A DNA stretch of 35,852 bases from Streptomyces sp. STR69 (GCF_024519455.1 NZ_JALJRY010000051.1:1-35852); one strand, 5' to 3'. Shown: positions 1-10,181, numbered from the stretch's first letter. Notes: generated from the letters alone by a model not told the origin. Translations and numbers: made by a program.

Positions 1-3000
1 ACCAGGAACAGTGACCCGACTCGTCCGTACCCACCATCGGGTTGTCGTCGACGTATGCGAACGGGTTCGCCGCCACCGAGTCCGGGCTCGGGTCCAGGGA
101 CACACTGTCCTTGTTCAAGAACTCGCCCGTGTTCGGGTTGTACCAGCGGGAAGCCGTGCCGACGTCGCCTGTTCCTGGTTCCGTCCAGCCTGCTTGGAAG
201 CCCAGGTGGCCTATCAGCGACAGCGTCGCCGTCACCTTGCCGAGGGGGTCGTAGGTCGCCGAGCCCGAAAGGCCCGTCGCGCCGGACGTGAACGTGCCCA
301 CCACGTCGTCGTGCAGGTCCGTCAGTGCCAGGGACCCGGTCGACGCGCCCGACTGTTTGATGCCTACCAGGCCGCCGGCCGGGTCGTACGTGTACGCGTC
401 GTCCCCGTCCGTCGCGATCGTGTTGTCCGCGCCCGAGTAGGCGAACGTACGGGTCGACGACGCTGCCGTGTCGGTGTCCGTGATGTTCCGGCCCAGGGCG
501 TCCAGCGTGTAGGACTGCGGGCCGGCGACGATCTGGCCGCCGAACGCGTCCGTCTTGAACGCGGCCGTGCCGTTCGCCGTCGACGACTCCTGGGTCATCG
601 TGCCGCGGGCCGAGTAGGAGTAGGTGTTCGTGCCGTCCGAGGTCAGCTGGTCTCGGGCGTCGTACGTGTAGACGTCCGCGCCGACCCGAATCCGGTTGCC
701 CGAGGCGTCGTACGAATACGCCGTCGTCGTCGTGCCGTTGTTCCACGACGTCAGGCGGTCCGACCAGTCGTACTGGTACGTGTTGGTCGACGCGCCCGTC
801 ACTCCCGCCGTCGTCTTCGACGTCAGGTTGCCGTTGTTGTCGTAGCCGTAGGTGAAGCTCGACAGGGTCGAGGCTCCCTGCACCAGGACGTCGTTCGACA
901 GCTCGTGTGCGCTGTTGTACGTGAACGTTCGGGTCTGGCCCGTGCTGCCGTACTTGATCGTCTTCAGGTCGTTCAACTGGTCGTACGTGTACGAGAGATG
1001 GGTGCCGGTCGCCGCGTCGTCCAGGGTGGACAGGCGGCCCGCCGTGTCGTAGCCGTACGACTGGGTGCCCGCCGCGTCCGTTCTCGTCAGCGCCGAACCG
1101 TCGTCGTTGTACGTGAAGCTCGACGAGCCCGCCGAACCCGACGTCGACAGCAGATCGCCCCGGTCGTCGTACGTGAACGCGTCGTGCGTGGACGCCTGGT
1201 GGTCCGCGGCGCCGACCGTGCCGGCCTCGTCCGTGTCCGCCGAGGTGACGCGGCCGTCGGCGTCGTAGGAGAAGCTGTGCTTCGCGGAGGCCGCCTCCGC
1301 GCCCGTGCCCGTCATCGTCTTGAGCTGGTCGTTGGCGTCGTACGTCATCGACGTCGTGACGCCACCGGGAGCGACGGCCGAGGTGACGTTGCCGTCAGCG
1401 TCGTAGGCGAAGGTCGTCGTCGAGTCGGCGGCCGAGGTGTACTGGCTCGTCGTCGGCTCGGTCACCGTCGCCTGCTGGCCCCAGGGGGTGTAGCCGTAGC
1501 GCCAGGAGTTGCCGCGGCCGTCGGTGAAGCGGGTGCGGTTGCCGGCCGCGTCGTAGCCGAAGGACGTGGTGATCGACGTTGTCGCGTCCACCGGTTCGAC
1601 CTGCTGGGTGATCGTGCCCGCCGCGTCGTACGTCCAGCGGGTGGTGTGCTGGTTGGCGTCGGTGGCCGCGGTCAGGTTGCCGTTGCCGTCGTACTGCTGC
1701 GAAGTGCCGTACAGGAGCGTGCCGTTGGTGTCGTAGCTGCGCGTGGCCGTCGGGTCGTCGTTGACGTTGTAGTCCGTGACCGTGTAACTGCCGTCTGCCA
1801 GCGTCGTCTTGGTGGGGTTGTCCTCGAAGTCGTAGGCGTACGACGTGGAGTTGCCCGCGCCGTCCGTCGTCTTCGTGACGTCGCCCGCACGGTTGTAGGC
1901 GTAGGTCGAGGTCACGCCGCCCGGGGTCGTCGTCGAGGAGACGTGGGCGCCGTAGGGGTTGCCGGTGGTGACGGCGTAGGAGTTCGTCGTCGTCAGCGTG
2001 CGGGTGGAGGGGTAGCGCTCCAGGGTGGTGGAGGTGACCTGGCGGCCGAGGTAGTCGAAGGTCGCCTGCGCCTGGGCGCCCGTGCCGTCCGTCGCCGTGC
2101 GCTGTTCGCCGTTGGTGTCGTAGGTGGCGTGGGTCTTGGTGCCGTCGGGCTCGGTTATCTGGGCCAGGTCGCCGAGTTGGTCGTAGAGGTACGACGTCGT
2201 CCTGCCGCCCGGTGTGGTCTCGCCGGTCTGGTTGCCCTCGCTGTCGTAGGTCCAGACTGTCGTGCCCGCGTTGGGAGTTGAGGCTCCGGCGGGGGTGTAC
2301 GACGGGAGGGTCTCGCTGACCTTGTTGCCCACGGCGTCGTAGGCCGTGGTGGTGACCAGGCCGGTCGGGTCCTTCTCGGCGACGGCCTCGCCGAAGGTGT
2401 TGAAGCCGCTGGAGGTGACCGGGTTGACGGGGGCGGCGTTCGCGGCGATGCCGTCCGGCTCCGACTGGACCGTGGGTGCCGTGGTGAGCGCGAGGTTGCC
2501 GGCCTGGTCGTACTCGTAGGAGGTGGTGTGCTGCTCGGGGTCCGTCATGGACGTGGGCAGACCGCGCTTGTCGTACGTGTACTTGGTGGTTTGCTGGTCG
2601 GAGGAACCGACCGTGCCGCCCGAACGGCCCTTGCCGTAAAGGGAGTTGATCTCGCTCGTCGACAGCGCCCGCTGGTAGGTCTGGACGTTGCTGACCGCGC
2701 CGTTCACGGCGTTGCTGACCGCGCCCGAGGCGGTCTTCGCGCCGCCGATGGACAGCGGGCCCGCGCCGGTCCAGGGGGCGGGGTTGTTGGCGGTGCCCGC
2801 GAGGGTGCCGTTGACGTACAGGTTCATGGTGCCGGTCGACGCGTCGAAGGAGCCGACCAGTTGGGTCCACGTGTTGAGCGCGGGGGTGCTGGAGGCGTAG
2901 GCGTTGTAGTACGCCGACGGGGTGCCGGAGGAGTCCGTGCTCGGGGAGATCAGGCGGAAGACGCCCTGGCTGGAGGCGTACTGGAGGTAGAAGGAGGAGC

Positions 3001-6000
3001 GGTTGGTGCCGCCCTGTGCGACGAAGGTGCGGAACGTCGAGGTGTCCGACAGCTTCACCCACGCCGAGACGGTGTAGGAGGAACTGGTGTCCAGGACCGG
3101 TCCGTTGGTGGCGGCGATGTCGCCGTTGCCGGAGGTGTCGCCGCTGAACTGGGCCGCGTCGTCCGACCAGGTCACGCCCGATCCTGCGGTGACGGTGTTG
3201 CCGGTACCGGAGGCGTCGGTGACGGACCTGCCGGTGGTCTGGTTCAGCTTCCACCAGCCCGACGGGTGCCCGGAGGCGTCGCCGTACAGGGTCTCGCTGA
3301 GCAGGTTGCCCATGTCGTCGTACGAGTCGGTGGTGGTGCGGTCGTAACCGGTCGCGTCGTGGTCGTTCTCCGACGCGACCTGGTCGTCCGGGGTGTACGA
3401 CACGGACGTGACCCGGTCGACACCGGTCGGGTCGACGGTCGTCGACGTGGTGCGGCTGGAGGCGTCGACCGTGAACTGGGTGACGTTCTCGCCGTTGTCG
3501 GTCGTCTGGGTCAGCAGGTTGCCGGCCGCGTCGTAGGCGTCCGACTCCAGGACATAGCTGCTGGTGCCGTCGGAGCTGGTCTTCTTCACCGTCGCGGTGA
3601 GGCCGTCGTCGGTGTAGGTGTACGACGTCTTGTTGCCCATCGCGTCCGTGACCGAGGCCAGCCGTCCGGCCGGGTCGTAGGCCCGCGAGGACTCGACGAG
3701 CGGGGCCGCGGTCTGCGGGGAGACCGGGTCACCGGTGTACATCAGGCTCTGCGTGAGCAGGTTGCCGTTGTCGTCGTAGGTGTAGTCGGTCTCGTTGCCG
3801 GCGCTCGTCACCTCCTTGGTCTTGTTGCCTGAGGTGTCGTACGTGTACGTCGTCGTGTTGCCGTACGACGTACCGGCCGAGACGTTGGCGTCGGACTCGG
3901 TCAGCAGCCGGTCGTAGGCGTCGTAGGTCTGGGTCTCGGTGCGCGGGGCGTCGCCGCCCTGCGCGTCGGAGACGGTCTGCGAGAGGACGTCGCCGTCGTC
4001 GTCGTAGACCGTGCTGGAGACGGCCGTGTGGTCGGCGCCCTGCACCCGGTCGGTGATCTTCGGGTCGTGCTCGGCGGTCACCTGGCCGTTCTTGTCGTAC
4101 TCGTAGCTGGTGGTCAGACCGGACGGGTAGGTGTCGGAGACGACGTTCTGGCTGAGGACCTGGCCGACGTTGTCGTAGGTGTACGACGTGACCAGGCCGA
4201 TGGCGTCGGTGGTGGAGGCGACGTCGCCGTTGCTGAAGTACGACACGGAGTTGACCGCGCCACCGGGGCTGACCGTCTTCACCGGCAGGCCCTTGGGCAC
4301 GACCCCGCCGCCGGTGGCCGGGTAGGTGCTGGTGCCGTCGCTGTAGACGGTGGTCGTGGTGCGGCCGGCCGGGAAGCCGGGGACGGCGGGGCCGGTGACG
4401 GCGGTCTGGTTGCCCGCCGAGTCGTAGGCGTACGACGTCAGATACGTGTTGTCCGTCGCGGACGCCGAACGGCCGTCGCGCTCCGTCAGCAGCTGGTCGT
4501 TGCGCGGGTCGGCGGTGGTCAGCTGGGCGGTCGTGTCGTCCGGGTAGTACGTGTAGTACTCGGTGTTGCACTTGTTGGCGATCTGGTCCTGGCAGGACGT
4601 GGACGAGACGATGTTGCCGCGGACGTCGTGACCGGTGGTGGCGACCGCGCCGTTGGGATCGGTGACCGTGTGCTCGAAGCCGGCCGTGTCGTAGCCGAAG
4701 CTGGTCTTGTTGCCGAGGCCGTCGGTCTCGGTCAGCGCCCGGTTGCCGTTGTCGACGTCGTAGGTGTACGTCAGCGTGGACGTGGTCGGCGAGGTCACCT
4801 TGACCGTCTCGACCGGGAGCAGACCGCTGGAGCTCTTGGCCGCCTCGACATGCGCCGCCACGTCCGCCGCGGTGAGCGCCGTGTGGTAGAAGGCCGCGTC
4901 GGCGATCGAACCGGTGAAGTGGCTGACGTCGCCCGGGGAGTCGAGCCAGCTCTTGGCGAAACCGGCGCCCAGGTAGAGGTGGTTGTAGGTCTGGTCGGCC
5001 GGGGTTCCGGAGTAGCTGGACTGCTGGACGCCGTCCAGGTACAGGGTCTGGGTGGCGCCGGAGGCCGTGAGGGCCACATGGTGCCAGGTGTTGTCGGTGA
5101 CCGTGCCGGTCGAGCCGAACGCCGTCGAGCCGGAGCCGCTGCCCGAGTAGTAGTGGCCGTGCAGTTTGTTGTCGCTGCCGACGTACAGCAGGGGCGCCCA
5201 GGTGCCGGACGCGGCGGTCGCGCCGGAGATCACCGCCGACTGGGAGCCGACGATGACGCCCTGCGAGGCGGTCTTGAACCAGAGTTCCAGGGTGCGGTCG
5301 CTGGTGCCGAACTGCACGGAGGTCGGCAGCTCGACATAGGAGGAACTGCCGTCGTACGTCGTGGCCTTGGCGTCGCTGAACGGTCCTGTCGCGCCGAGCG
5401 TCACCCCGCTGTACGTGCCGTTGCCGCCGTGCACCTCGTTCAGGGCCGTGGTCGCGCCGGCCGCCTCGCCGAGCCGGTAGTAGCCGGCCGGTCCGCCGCC
5501 GAGGACCGCGCCCCGGTAGGTCTGGCTGGAGCCGGTGACGGTGGGCGCGGCGAGCTTCCAGACGCCGCCGTTCTCGTCGGTGAGCTGGGTGAGGGCCGTC
5601 GTCGCCGGGTCGTACGTCATCGTCGCGAAGGACTTGCCCGAAGGGCGCTTGACGGAGGTGAGCAGAGACGCCGAGTGAGTGCCGTACTGGTAGAGGGCGT
5701 TGACGTCGGCGGCCACCAACGGCCGTCCGTACCAGGCCGCGTCGGCGATCGAGCCGTTGAAGTAGGTCGCGTAGCCGGTGGCGTCGCTGGCGTTGCTGTG
5801 GTCCTCGTCGGGCCAACTGCCGCCCAGGAAGCCGGTGCCGAGGTAGTTGAAGACCTGGTTCTTGCCGAAGGCCACCGCGCTCTTGATGGAGACGGTGCCG
5901 GTGCGCGAGCCGACCTTGGTGTTGTCCAGGAACAGCGTCTGCGAGTTGCCCGCGGCGCTCAGCACCACGTGGTGCCACTTGCCGTCGGCCACGGACGCCG

Positions 6001-9000
6001 AGGACACGATCGGGTTGATGCCGCCGCTGTACCAGAACTCGGCGTTCAGCTTGCCGTCGGTGCCGACGTAGACCGACGGCGTGTAGAAGCCGGCGGCCTT
6101 CGCCGAGCCGATCGGCTGGGAGGCGTACGAGTAGAGCACGCCCGGTCCGGCCGAGGTCTTGAACCACAGGGACAGCGCGCCCGAGTCGGTGTCGTTGCCG
6201 GTGTTCTTCGGCAGGGCGACGTCGGAGGTGGTGCCGTTGAAGGAGGCCGCGGTGGAGGAGGAACCGGTGAGCGGTCCGGCCGCGCCCAGCGTCACGTTCT
6301 CGTAGGTGGCGTTCTTGGTGCCCTCGTTGGCGAGGACCGCGTCCTTGGCGGTGGTGCCGGAGCTCTCCGTGAGCGGCCAGGCCGCGCTCGGGTCGAGGTC
6401 GAGGGAGGCGTTCTGGTACTGCGAGCCGCTCGTGTAGCCGTACGTCGTGCACTTCGTCGTCGACAGGGGCGCGCACACGGTCGTCAACTGGTCGCCCGTG
6501 TAACCGTAGTTCCAGGTCAGTACGGTCGAGGAAACGCCGGCGGTGACCGGGTCGGTGGTGACGGTCGCGACGTGCGCGGCGAGGGCGCCGGTCGGGGTGG
6601 ACCAGGTGAGGTTCAGGGTGCGGCCGGACACGTTGGACTTCATCTGCGTGACGTGGGTGCCGGTCCAAGTGAGCGTGATGGAGCGGCCGTTGGCGTCCGT
6701 GACGGAGGTGAGTCCGTAGTTGCCCGTGGTCAGCGGGGTGGTGAAGGCGTAGACCGTGTCGTCCTTGTCGGTCAGGCTGTAGCCGCCTGCGCTGACCGTG
6801 GTGAACGTGGCCCAGCGGCCGGTGCCGGGTGCGAAGGTGCCGTCGCTGTTCTTGCCGTAGCCGACCTGTGAGCCGTCCGGATAGGTGACGTTGACGCTGG
6901 TGACCGCCCCGGCCGCGCTGTACTGCTCGGTGGCGCGCGCGTCGAAGATCGACGACCAGCCGGAACCGAAGGCTCCGGTCCAGCGCGGGTCACGGGAGTT
7001 GTAGTCGCGCTCGACGTCGAGGGACGGGCCGACCGTGGAGATCGAGGCGTCCGTGTCGGAGGTGGTGTAGTTGCCGATGGACGCGTCGAAGCCGTGGTCG
7101 CTGCTGTTCTGCGAGAGCCCCGAGGTGATCACGGGCTGGGGCACCTGGACGGACAACTCGTAGGGGTCGGCGGGCGAGTAGAGCCCGGTCGTCGCGTCGT
7201 ACGCCTGCACTTCCCAGTTGTAGTTCTTGCCCCAGGCCAGCTTCCCGGCCGGCACGGTCCAGTCGCCGGTGGCGACCAGGCCCGAGTCGGCGACCAGGGC
7301 GTTGTTGGCGTCGTAGACCTTGAACTGGTACTTGTTCGCGCTGCCGCTGGTGGAGTTGGCGCCGCCCGCCCAGGCGGTGAGCTCCGGGGTGGTGGTGCCG
7401 ACGACCGCGTTGTCGGCGGGGAACTGCTCGTAGAGCTGCGGGGCGGTGTTCCCGGTGTAGGTGACCGAGATGTACGGGCCCTTCCCGGCGTCGTTGAAGG
7501 AGCCGAACTGCTTCCAGTGCACGGCGTCGCTCGTCGACGCGTAGACCGCGAGGCCGTAGTCGGCGGTCGTTCCGCTCAACCAGCCCTGGATCGCCGACGT
7601 CGTCAGCGGCACGCTCAGCCAGTCGCCGACGGTCCGGTCGGCGCCGGTGTTGGCGCAGGCGGTCGGGACGGTCGGGGTCAGGTTGCCGATGGAGGAGCCG
7701 TAGGTCGGCCCGGGGTAGGCGGTGACGCCCTCGGGTGTCCACGCCTGGGTGACAAGGGCGACGTCGAATTTCTCGGCGGTGCAGGTCGCGGCCCAGGTGT
7801 CGAACAGGTGCAGCGTCGCCGAGGTCACGGTCGTACCGCTCGCGTCCCAGGCGGTGTCCCAGTGGTTGATGTAGCTCGCCGCGGAGTGCGTACCCGAGTC
7901 GTACGAACCGACCTTGATCGTCTGCTCGTAGGAGTGGTCACCCGTCGCGTCCGAACCCGACTCGGCATAGGTGGTGGTCCAGCCGTCCTCGACGGTCGGG
8001 TCGACGGTGACGGGGAACACGCGGTGCGTGTCCTTCAGCCAGGCATCGTCGAGCGTGATCTTCAGCGCGTAGCCACTGCCGTCCCGCACGAGGGTCGTGG
8101 TGACATCGTGGGTGGTGGTCGGGTCACCGGAGCGCGGGTCGACCTTCGAGTCGTAGGCGTACGACGAAGGGACGCGCTCCACGGTCTTCCCGGCGGCGTC
8201 GCGCAGGACGATCGAACCGTCCTTGTTCTGGACGGGGGTGAGCCCCTTGAGGCGGAGCGGGAAGGTCCAGGAGTTGCCGGCGTCCGCGGAGTGCAGGACG
8301 ACCGCTTCCTTGACGCCGGTGGCGGTGGGGGCGACCTGGAGGTCGGTGTCGGTGAGGACGTCCGGGTAGGTGACGCGCGAGCCGCCGTCGACCGTGCCCT
8401 CGACGGCCTGGGCGTCCTTCAACCCGTAGGCGACGGTGTGCTGTTGGTCGGGGGCGAGGGAGACGAGCGCGGAGTCGTCGGCCTTGGGCGCGAAGTCGAC
8501 GTCGACGGAGTTGGCCTTCTCGTGCCACCGCCCGTCGGGTCCGGCCCGCACGTCCACGTCGATGGGCGCCCATTTGCCCTTGCCCACCTGGTAGTTGACG
8601 GGTGTCGGGGACAGCTGTCTGGTGATCGACCCGTCGGCGTTGTCGAAGACGGTGTCGGTCCGCGAGGACTTGGCCGCGTCCCGCTTGCTCGTCCTGGCGT
8701 TGAAACCGGCCTTGCCCGCGGCGCTCTTCCCCCGCTTCACCGACGCCGAGTGGGCGTGGTACGCGGCGAGTTCGCCCTTGCCCTTCCCGGGCTTACGGCC
8801 CGCGCCCTGGTGCGCCTCGGTGGCCGCGGCGGAGACCCGGTGCGACTTGCCGGCCGCCGTGCCCGACTTCTCCGACGGCAGCCGGCCCCAGTGCGGGTCC
8901 TTCAGCCAGGCCGTGAGCGAGGACAGACTGGGCAACGAGACGTCCACGGCGTGCAGTTCGACCCCGTCGGCCATCGCCTGCTGCGTCGTCCACATGAGGG

Positions 9001-9091
9001 CGAGCGCGGTCAGCAGGAGCAGGGCGACACCACGGCGGGCGCGCCGCGTGCGGCGGGATGGGCGAACACGGCGAGCGAGCCGGATACGCAC
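1..9091 (-). CDS. Giant secreted RHS/YD-repeat protein with LamG domains (3' end outside window)
   Basis: Minus-strand frame open from a GTG at 9091 to the left edge, about 3030 residues visible. A GGAG lies 8 nt upstream of the GTG. Residues 1-41 form a long Arg-rich signal peptide (about a dozen Arg, then GVALLLLTALALMW, then QQAMA). About 387-550 resemble a DNRLRE-like beta domain and 550-650 a fibronectin-like stretch. About 683-720 match the DUF6531 start of RHS shells (LDVERDYNSRDPRWTGAFGS). Three LamG/concanavalin-like jellyrolls lie near 899-1130, 1200-1420 and 1943-2150. YD repeats (YDAAGNRTRF, YDQLNDLKTI) fill about 1430-1930 and 2155-2980. Near 2981-3026 is the RHS core signature (RWYNPNTGEFLNKD, then NPFAYVDDNPMVGTDESGH). 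In this family that core is followed at once by a variable toxin domain, which must lie left of position 1. I checked the frame at the start, at two LamG domains and at the end: one frame throughout. Secretion and toxin delivery are inferred from the family. Confidence 0.95.
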   Translation of the reverse strand, partial: MRIRLARRVRPSRRTRRARRGVALLLLTALALMWTTQQAMADGVELHAVDVSLPSLSSLTAWLKDPHWGRLPSEKSGTAAGKSHRVSAAATEAHQGAGRKPGKGKGELAAYHAHSASVKRGKSAAGKAGFNARTSKRDAAKSSRTDTVFDNADGSITRQLSPTPVNYQVGKGKWAPIDVDVRAGPDGRWHEKANSVDVDFAPKADDSALVSLAPDQQHTVAYGLKDAQAVEGTVDGGSRVTYPDVLTDTDLQVAPTATGVKEAVVLHSADAGNSWTFPLRLKGLTPVQNKDGSIVLRDAAGKTVERVPSSYAYDSKVDPRSGDPTTTHDVTTTLVRDGSGYALKITLDDAWLKDTHRVFPVTVDPTVEDGWTTTYAESGSDATGDHSYEQTIKVGSYDSGTHSAASYINHWDTAWDASGTTVTSATLHLFDTWAATCTAEKFDVALVTQAWTPEGVTAYPGPTYGSSIGNLTPTVPTACANTGADRTVGDWLSVPLTTSAIQGWLSGTTADYGLAVYASTSDAVHWKQFGSFNDAGKGPYISVTYTGNTAPQLYEQFPADNAVVGTTTPELTAWAGGANSTSGSANKYQFKVYDANNALVADSGLVATGDWTVPAGKLAWGKNYNWEVQAYDATTGLYSPADPYELSVQVPQPVITSGLSQNSSDHGFDASIGNYTTSDTDASISTVGPSLDVERDYNSRDPRWTGAFGSGWSSIFDARATEQYSAAGAVTSVNVTYPDGSQVGYGKNSDGTFAPGTGRWATFTTVSAGGYSLTDKDDTVYAFTTPLTTGNYGLTSVTDANGRSITLTWTGTHVTQMKSNVSGRTLNLTWSTPTGALAAHVATVTTDPVTAGVSSTVLTWNYGYTGDQLTTVCAPLSTTKCTTYGYTSGSQYQNASLDLDPSAAWPLTESSGTTAKDAVLANEGTKNATYENVTLGAAGPLTGSSSTAASFNGTTSDVALPKNTGNDTDSGALSLWFKTSAGPGVLYSYASQPIGSAKAAGFYTPSVYVGTDGKLNAEFWYSGGINPIVSSASVADGKWHHVVLSAAGNSQTLFLDNTKVGSRTGTVSIKSAVAFGKNQVFNYLGTGFLGGSWPDEDHSNASDATGYATYFNGSIADAAWYGRPLVAADVNALYQYGTHSASLLTSVKRPSGKSFATMTYDPATTALTQLTDENGGVWKLAAPTVTGSSQTYRGAVLGGGPAGYYRLGEAAGATTALNEVHGGNGTYSGVTLGATGPFSDAKATTYDGSSSYVELPTSVQFGTSDRTLELWFKTASQGVIVGSQSAVISGATAASGTWAPLLYVGSDNKLHGHYYSGSGSGSTAFGSTGTVTDNTWHHVALTASGATQTLYLDGVQQSSYSGTPADQTYNHLYLGAGFAKSWLDSPGDVSHFTGSIADAAFYHTALTAADVAAHVEAAKSSSGLLPVETVKVTSPTTSTLTYTYDVDNGNRALTETDGLGNKTSFGYDTAGFEHTVTDPNGAVATTGHDVRGNIVSSTSCQDQIANKCNTEYYTYYPDDTTAQLTTADPRNDQLLTERDGRSASATDNTYLTSYAYDSAGNQTAVTGPAVPGFPAGRTTTTVYSDGTSTYPATGGGVVPKGLPVKTVSPGGAVNSVSYFSNGDVASTTDAIGLVTSYTYDNVGQVLSQNVVSDTYPSGLTTSYEYDKNGQVTAEHDPKITDRVQGADHTAVSSTVYDDDGDVLSQTVSDAQGGDAPRTETQTYDAYDRLLTESDANVSAGTSYGNTTTYTYDTSGNKTKEVTSAGNETDYTYDDNGNLLTQSLMYTGDPVSPQTAAPLVESSRAYDPAGRLASVTDAMGNKTSYTYTDDGLTATVKKTSSDGTSSYVLESDAYDAAGNLLTQTTDNGENVTQFTVDASSRTTSTTVDPTGVDRVTSVSYTPDDQVASENDHDATGYDRTTTDSYDDMGNLLSETLYGDASGHPSGWWKLNQTTGRSVTDASGTGNTVTAGSGVTWSDDAAQFSGDTSGNGDIAATNGPVLDTSSSYTVSAWVKLSDTSTFRTFVAQGGTNRSSFYLQYASSQGVFRLISPSTDSSGTPSAYYNAYASSTPALNTWTQLVGSFDASTGTMNLYVNGTLAGTANNPAPWTGAGPLSIGGAKTASGAVSNAVNGAVSNVQTYQRALSTSEINSLYGKGRSGGTVGSSDQQTTKYTYDKRGLPTSMTDPEQHTTSYEYDQAGNLALTTAPTVQSEPDGIAANAAPVNPVTSSGFNTFGEAVAEKDPTGLVTTTAYDAVGNKVSETLPSYTPAGASTPNAGTTVWTYDSEGNQTGETTPGGRTTSYLYDQLGDLAQITEPDGTKTHATYDTNGEQRTATDGTGAQAQATFDYLGRQVTSTTLERYPSTRTLTTTNSYAVTTGNPYGAHVSSTTTPGGVTSTYAYNRAGDVTKTTDGAGNSTSYAYDFEDNPTKTTLADGSYTVTDYNVNDDPTATRSYDTNGTLLYGTSQQYDGNGNLTAATDANQHTTRWTYDAAGTITQQVEPVDATTSITTSFGYDAAGNRTRFTDGRGNSWRYGYTPWGQQATVTEPTTSQYTSAADSTTTFAYDADGNVTSAVAPGGVTTSMTYDANDQLKTMTGTGAEAASAKHSFSYDADGRVTSADTDEAGTVGAADHQASTHDAFTYDDRGDLLSTSGSAGSSSFTYNDDGSALTRTDAAGTQSYGYDTAGRLSTLDDAATGTHLSYTYDQLNDLKTIKYGSTGQTRTFTYNSAHELSNDVLVQGASTLSSFTYGYDNNGNLTSKTTAGVTGASTNTYQYDWSDRLTSWNNGTTTTAYSYDASGNRIRVGADVYTYDARDQLTSDGTNTYSYSARGTMTQESSTANGTAAFKTDAFGGQIVAGPQSYTLDALGRNITDTDTAASSTRTFAYSGADNTIATDGDDAYTYDPAGGLVGIKQSGASTGSLALTDLHDDVVGTFTSGATGLSGSATYDPLGKVTATLSLIGHLGFQAGWTEPGTGDVGTASRWYNPNTGEFLNKDSVSLDPSPDSVAANPFAYVDDNPMVGTDESGHCSW

Positions 9092-9392
9092 GACGAGGAC
9101 TCCAACGGTCGACGGGCATGAAGCAGCCGCCGCCGGCCATCACTTGACCGGGTCCTGACAGGCAGCCACGGAAACGCACAGATCTTGCCCATCACCAACA
9201 AAGACCGAACAGACCCTAGAAGGGATCATCGCCCGATCTTGACCATTACCCGGTGAACGCACCCCGAGTGACCCCTGATGCCCCTTTGTTCCTTGTGAAC
9301 TCCTTTACCAGTACAACGACTTGAGCTGAACAGATCGTCATCTCCCGTATATGCAGTTCACGGGAAAGGGCTTGCTCCGAGGGGCGGTCGGC
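9092..9392 (-). promoter_or_regulatory. Leader/promoter region of the RHS gene
   Basis: No gene is visible in these 301 bases between the nuclease lipoprotein and the RHS gene, which point the same way. A TAGGGT (minus strand, 9218 to 9213) fits the actinobacterial -10 pattern TAGRRT and would give a leader of roughly 115 nt, but the -35 region (TCAAGA at 18-bp spacing) is poor. GTGAAC/GTTCAC occurs three times (near 9252, 9294 and 9357), forming a loose inverted arrangement of unknown meaning. No clear terminator for the upstream gene was found, so read-through is possible. Confidence 0.35.
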
Positions 9393-10148
9393 TCACTTCG
9401 CGTGGAACCGCGACGGCGCGCTCGTCGGGTTGCCGCCGGACGGGAGCTTCTGGCCCGGGCAGGTGGAGAGGACCTTCTTCATCGCGGCCTTCTCGGCGGC
9501 GGTGACCCACAGGTCGTACTTCTTCTTCACGGCGACCTGTGCGGCGACATACGTGCAGCGGTACGCCTTGTAGGGCGGCACCCAGGTCGCCGTGTCGCCG
9601 TCGCCCTTGCTGCGGTTGGCGCTCGCGCCGACGGTCAGGAGATTGAGGGGGTCGTTGGCGAGGGCTATGCGCTTACTGGCGTCCCAGTACTTGGCACCCT
9701 TCTGCCAGGCGTCGGAGAGGGCGACGAGGTGGTCTATGTCGACGAGGCTGGCCCCGCGACGGTAGGTCACCTCCTTGCCGGAGTACGGGTCGGATTCGAG
9801 GACGCCGTAGGACACCTTGCAGGTGCCGCCGGTGAACTTGACCTGCTTCAGGTCCCGTTTGAGGATGTCGTCCCTGGTGTCACAGCTGTTGGAGTCCGTG
9901 TCGGCCCAGGCGGTGCCGAACCGCTCGCGGGAGTAACCGGTCTTCGGCGCCCGCCCCTTCACGGTCAGGGACTCGGCGGCGGTGAGAGCCGCGCCCCCGC
10001 CGGAGCCTCCACCGGAGTTTCCGCCCGAGTTCCCTCCGGAGTCCCCACCGGTCGTCGCTTCGGGCCCGGAGGCCCCTGTGGTGTCCTTGCATCCGGCGAC
10101 GGACAACATGATCAGGACGGCGACGGCCGCCCCACCCCTCAGACGCAT
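9393..10148 (-). CDS. HNH (DUF1524-like) nuclease lipoprotein
   Basis: A 251-residue protein. The ATG at 10148 is chosen because it opens a clean lipoprotein signal, MRLRGGAAVAVLIMLSVAGC, with lipobox LSVAGC and Cys20, and has GGGAGGGG about 8 nt upstream. A longer frame to 10346 has no signal or ribosome site. After the Cys comes a flexible Gly/Ser linker (GGNSGGNSGGGSGGG), then the catalytic domain. That domain carries DIDHLVALSDAW (the DxDHxVxL metal/base motif), then ANDPLNLLTV and NRSKGDG, the N...NRxKgd pattern of secreted Streptomyces HNH proteins in the GmrSD-C/DUF1524 group. The pair SCDTRDD and GGTCKVSYG could form disulfides, in keeping with an extracytoplasmic location. The expected role is a membrane-anchored endonuclease acting outside the cytoplasm; the substrate is unknown. 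It lies directly upstream of the RHS gene on the same strand, 301 bp away. Confidence 0.9.
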   Translation of the reverse strand: MRLRGGAAVAVLIMLSVAGCKDTTGASGPEATTGGDSGGNSGGNSGGGSGGGAALTAAESLTVKGRAPKTGYSRERFGTAWADTDSNSCDTRDDILKRDLKQVKFTGGTCKVSYGVLESDPYSGKEVTYRRGASLVDIDHLVALSDAWQKGAKYWDASKRIALANDPLNLLTVGASANRSKGDGDTATWVPPYKAYRCTYVAAQVAVKKKYDLWVTAAEKAAMKKVLSTCPGQKLPSGGNPTSAPSRFHAK

Positions 10149-10181
10149 CACAGTGCGCCCCTCCCCTTGTTCACCCGGCCC

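Noticed and set aside
4028..6871. Very long plus-strand open frame (about 947 codons) opposite the RHS gene
   Set aside because: Its product is a Val/Arg/Gly-rich low-complexity chain typical of antisense frames in high-GC DNA. The minus frame gives clear RHS, LamG and YD motifs.
9250..9365. PHO-box-like GTTCAC/GTGAAC elements
   Set aside because: They are not arranged as adjacent 11-bp direct repeats, as a Streptomyces PHO box requires.
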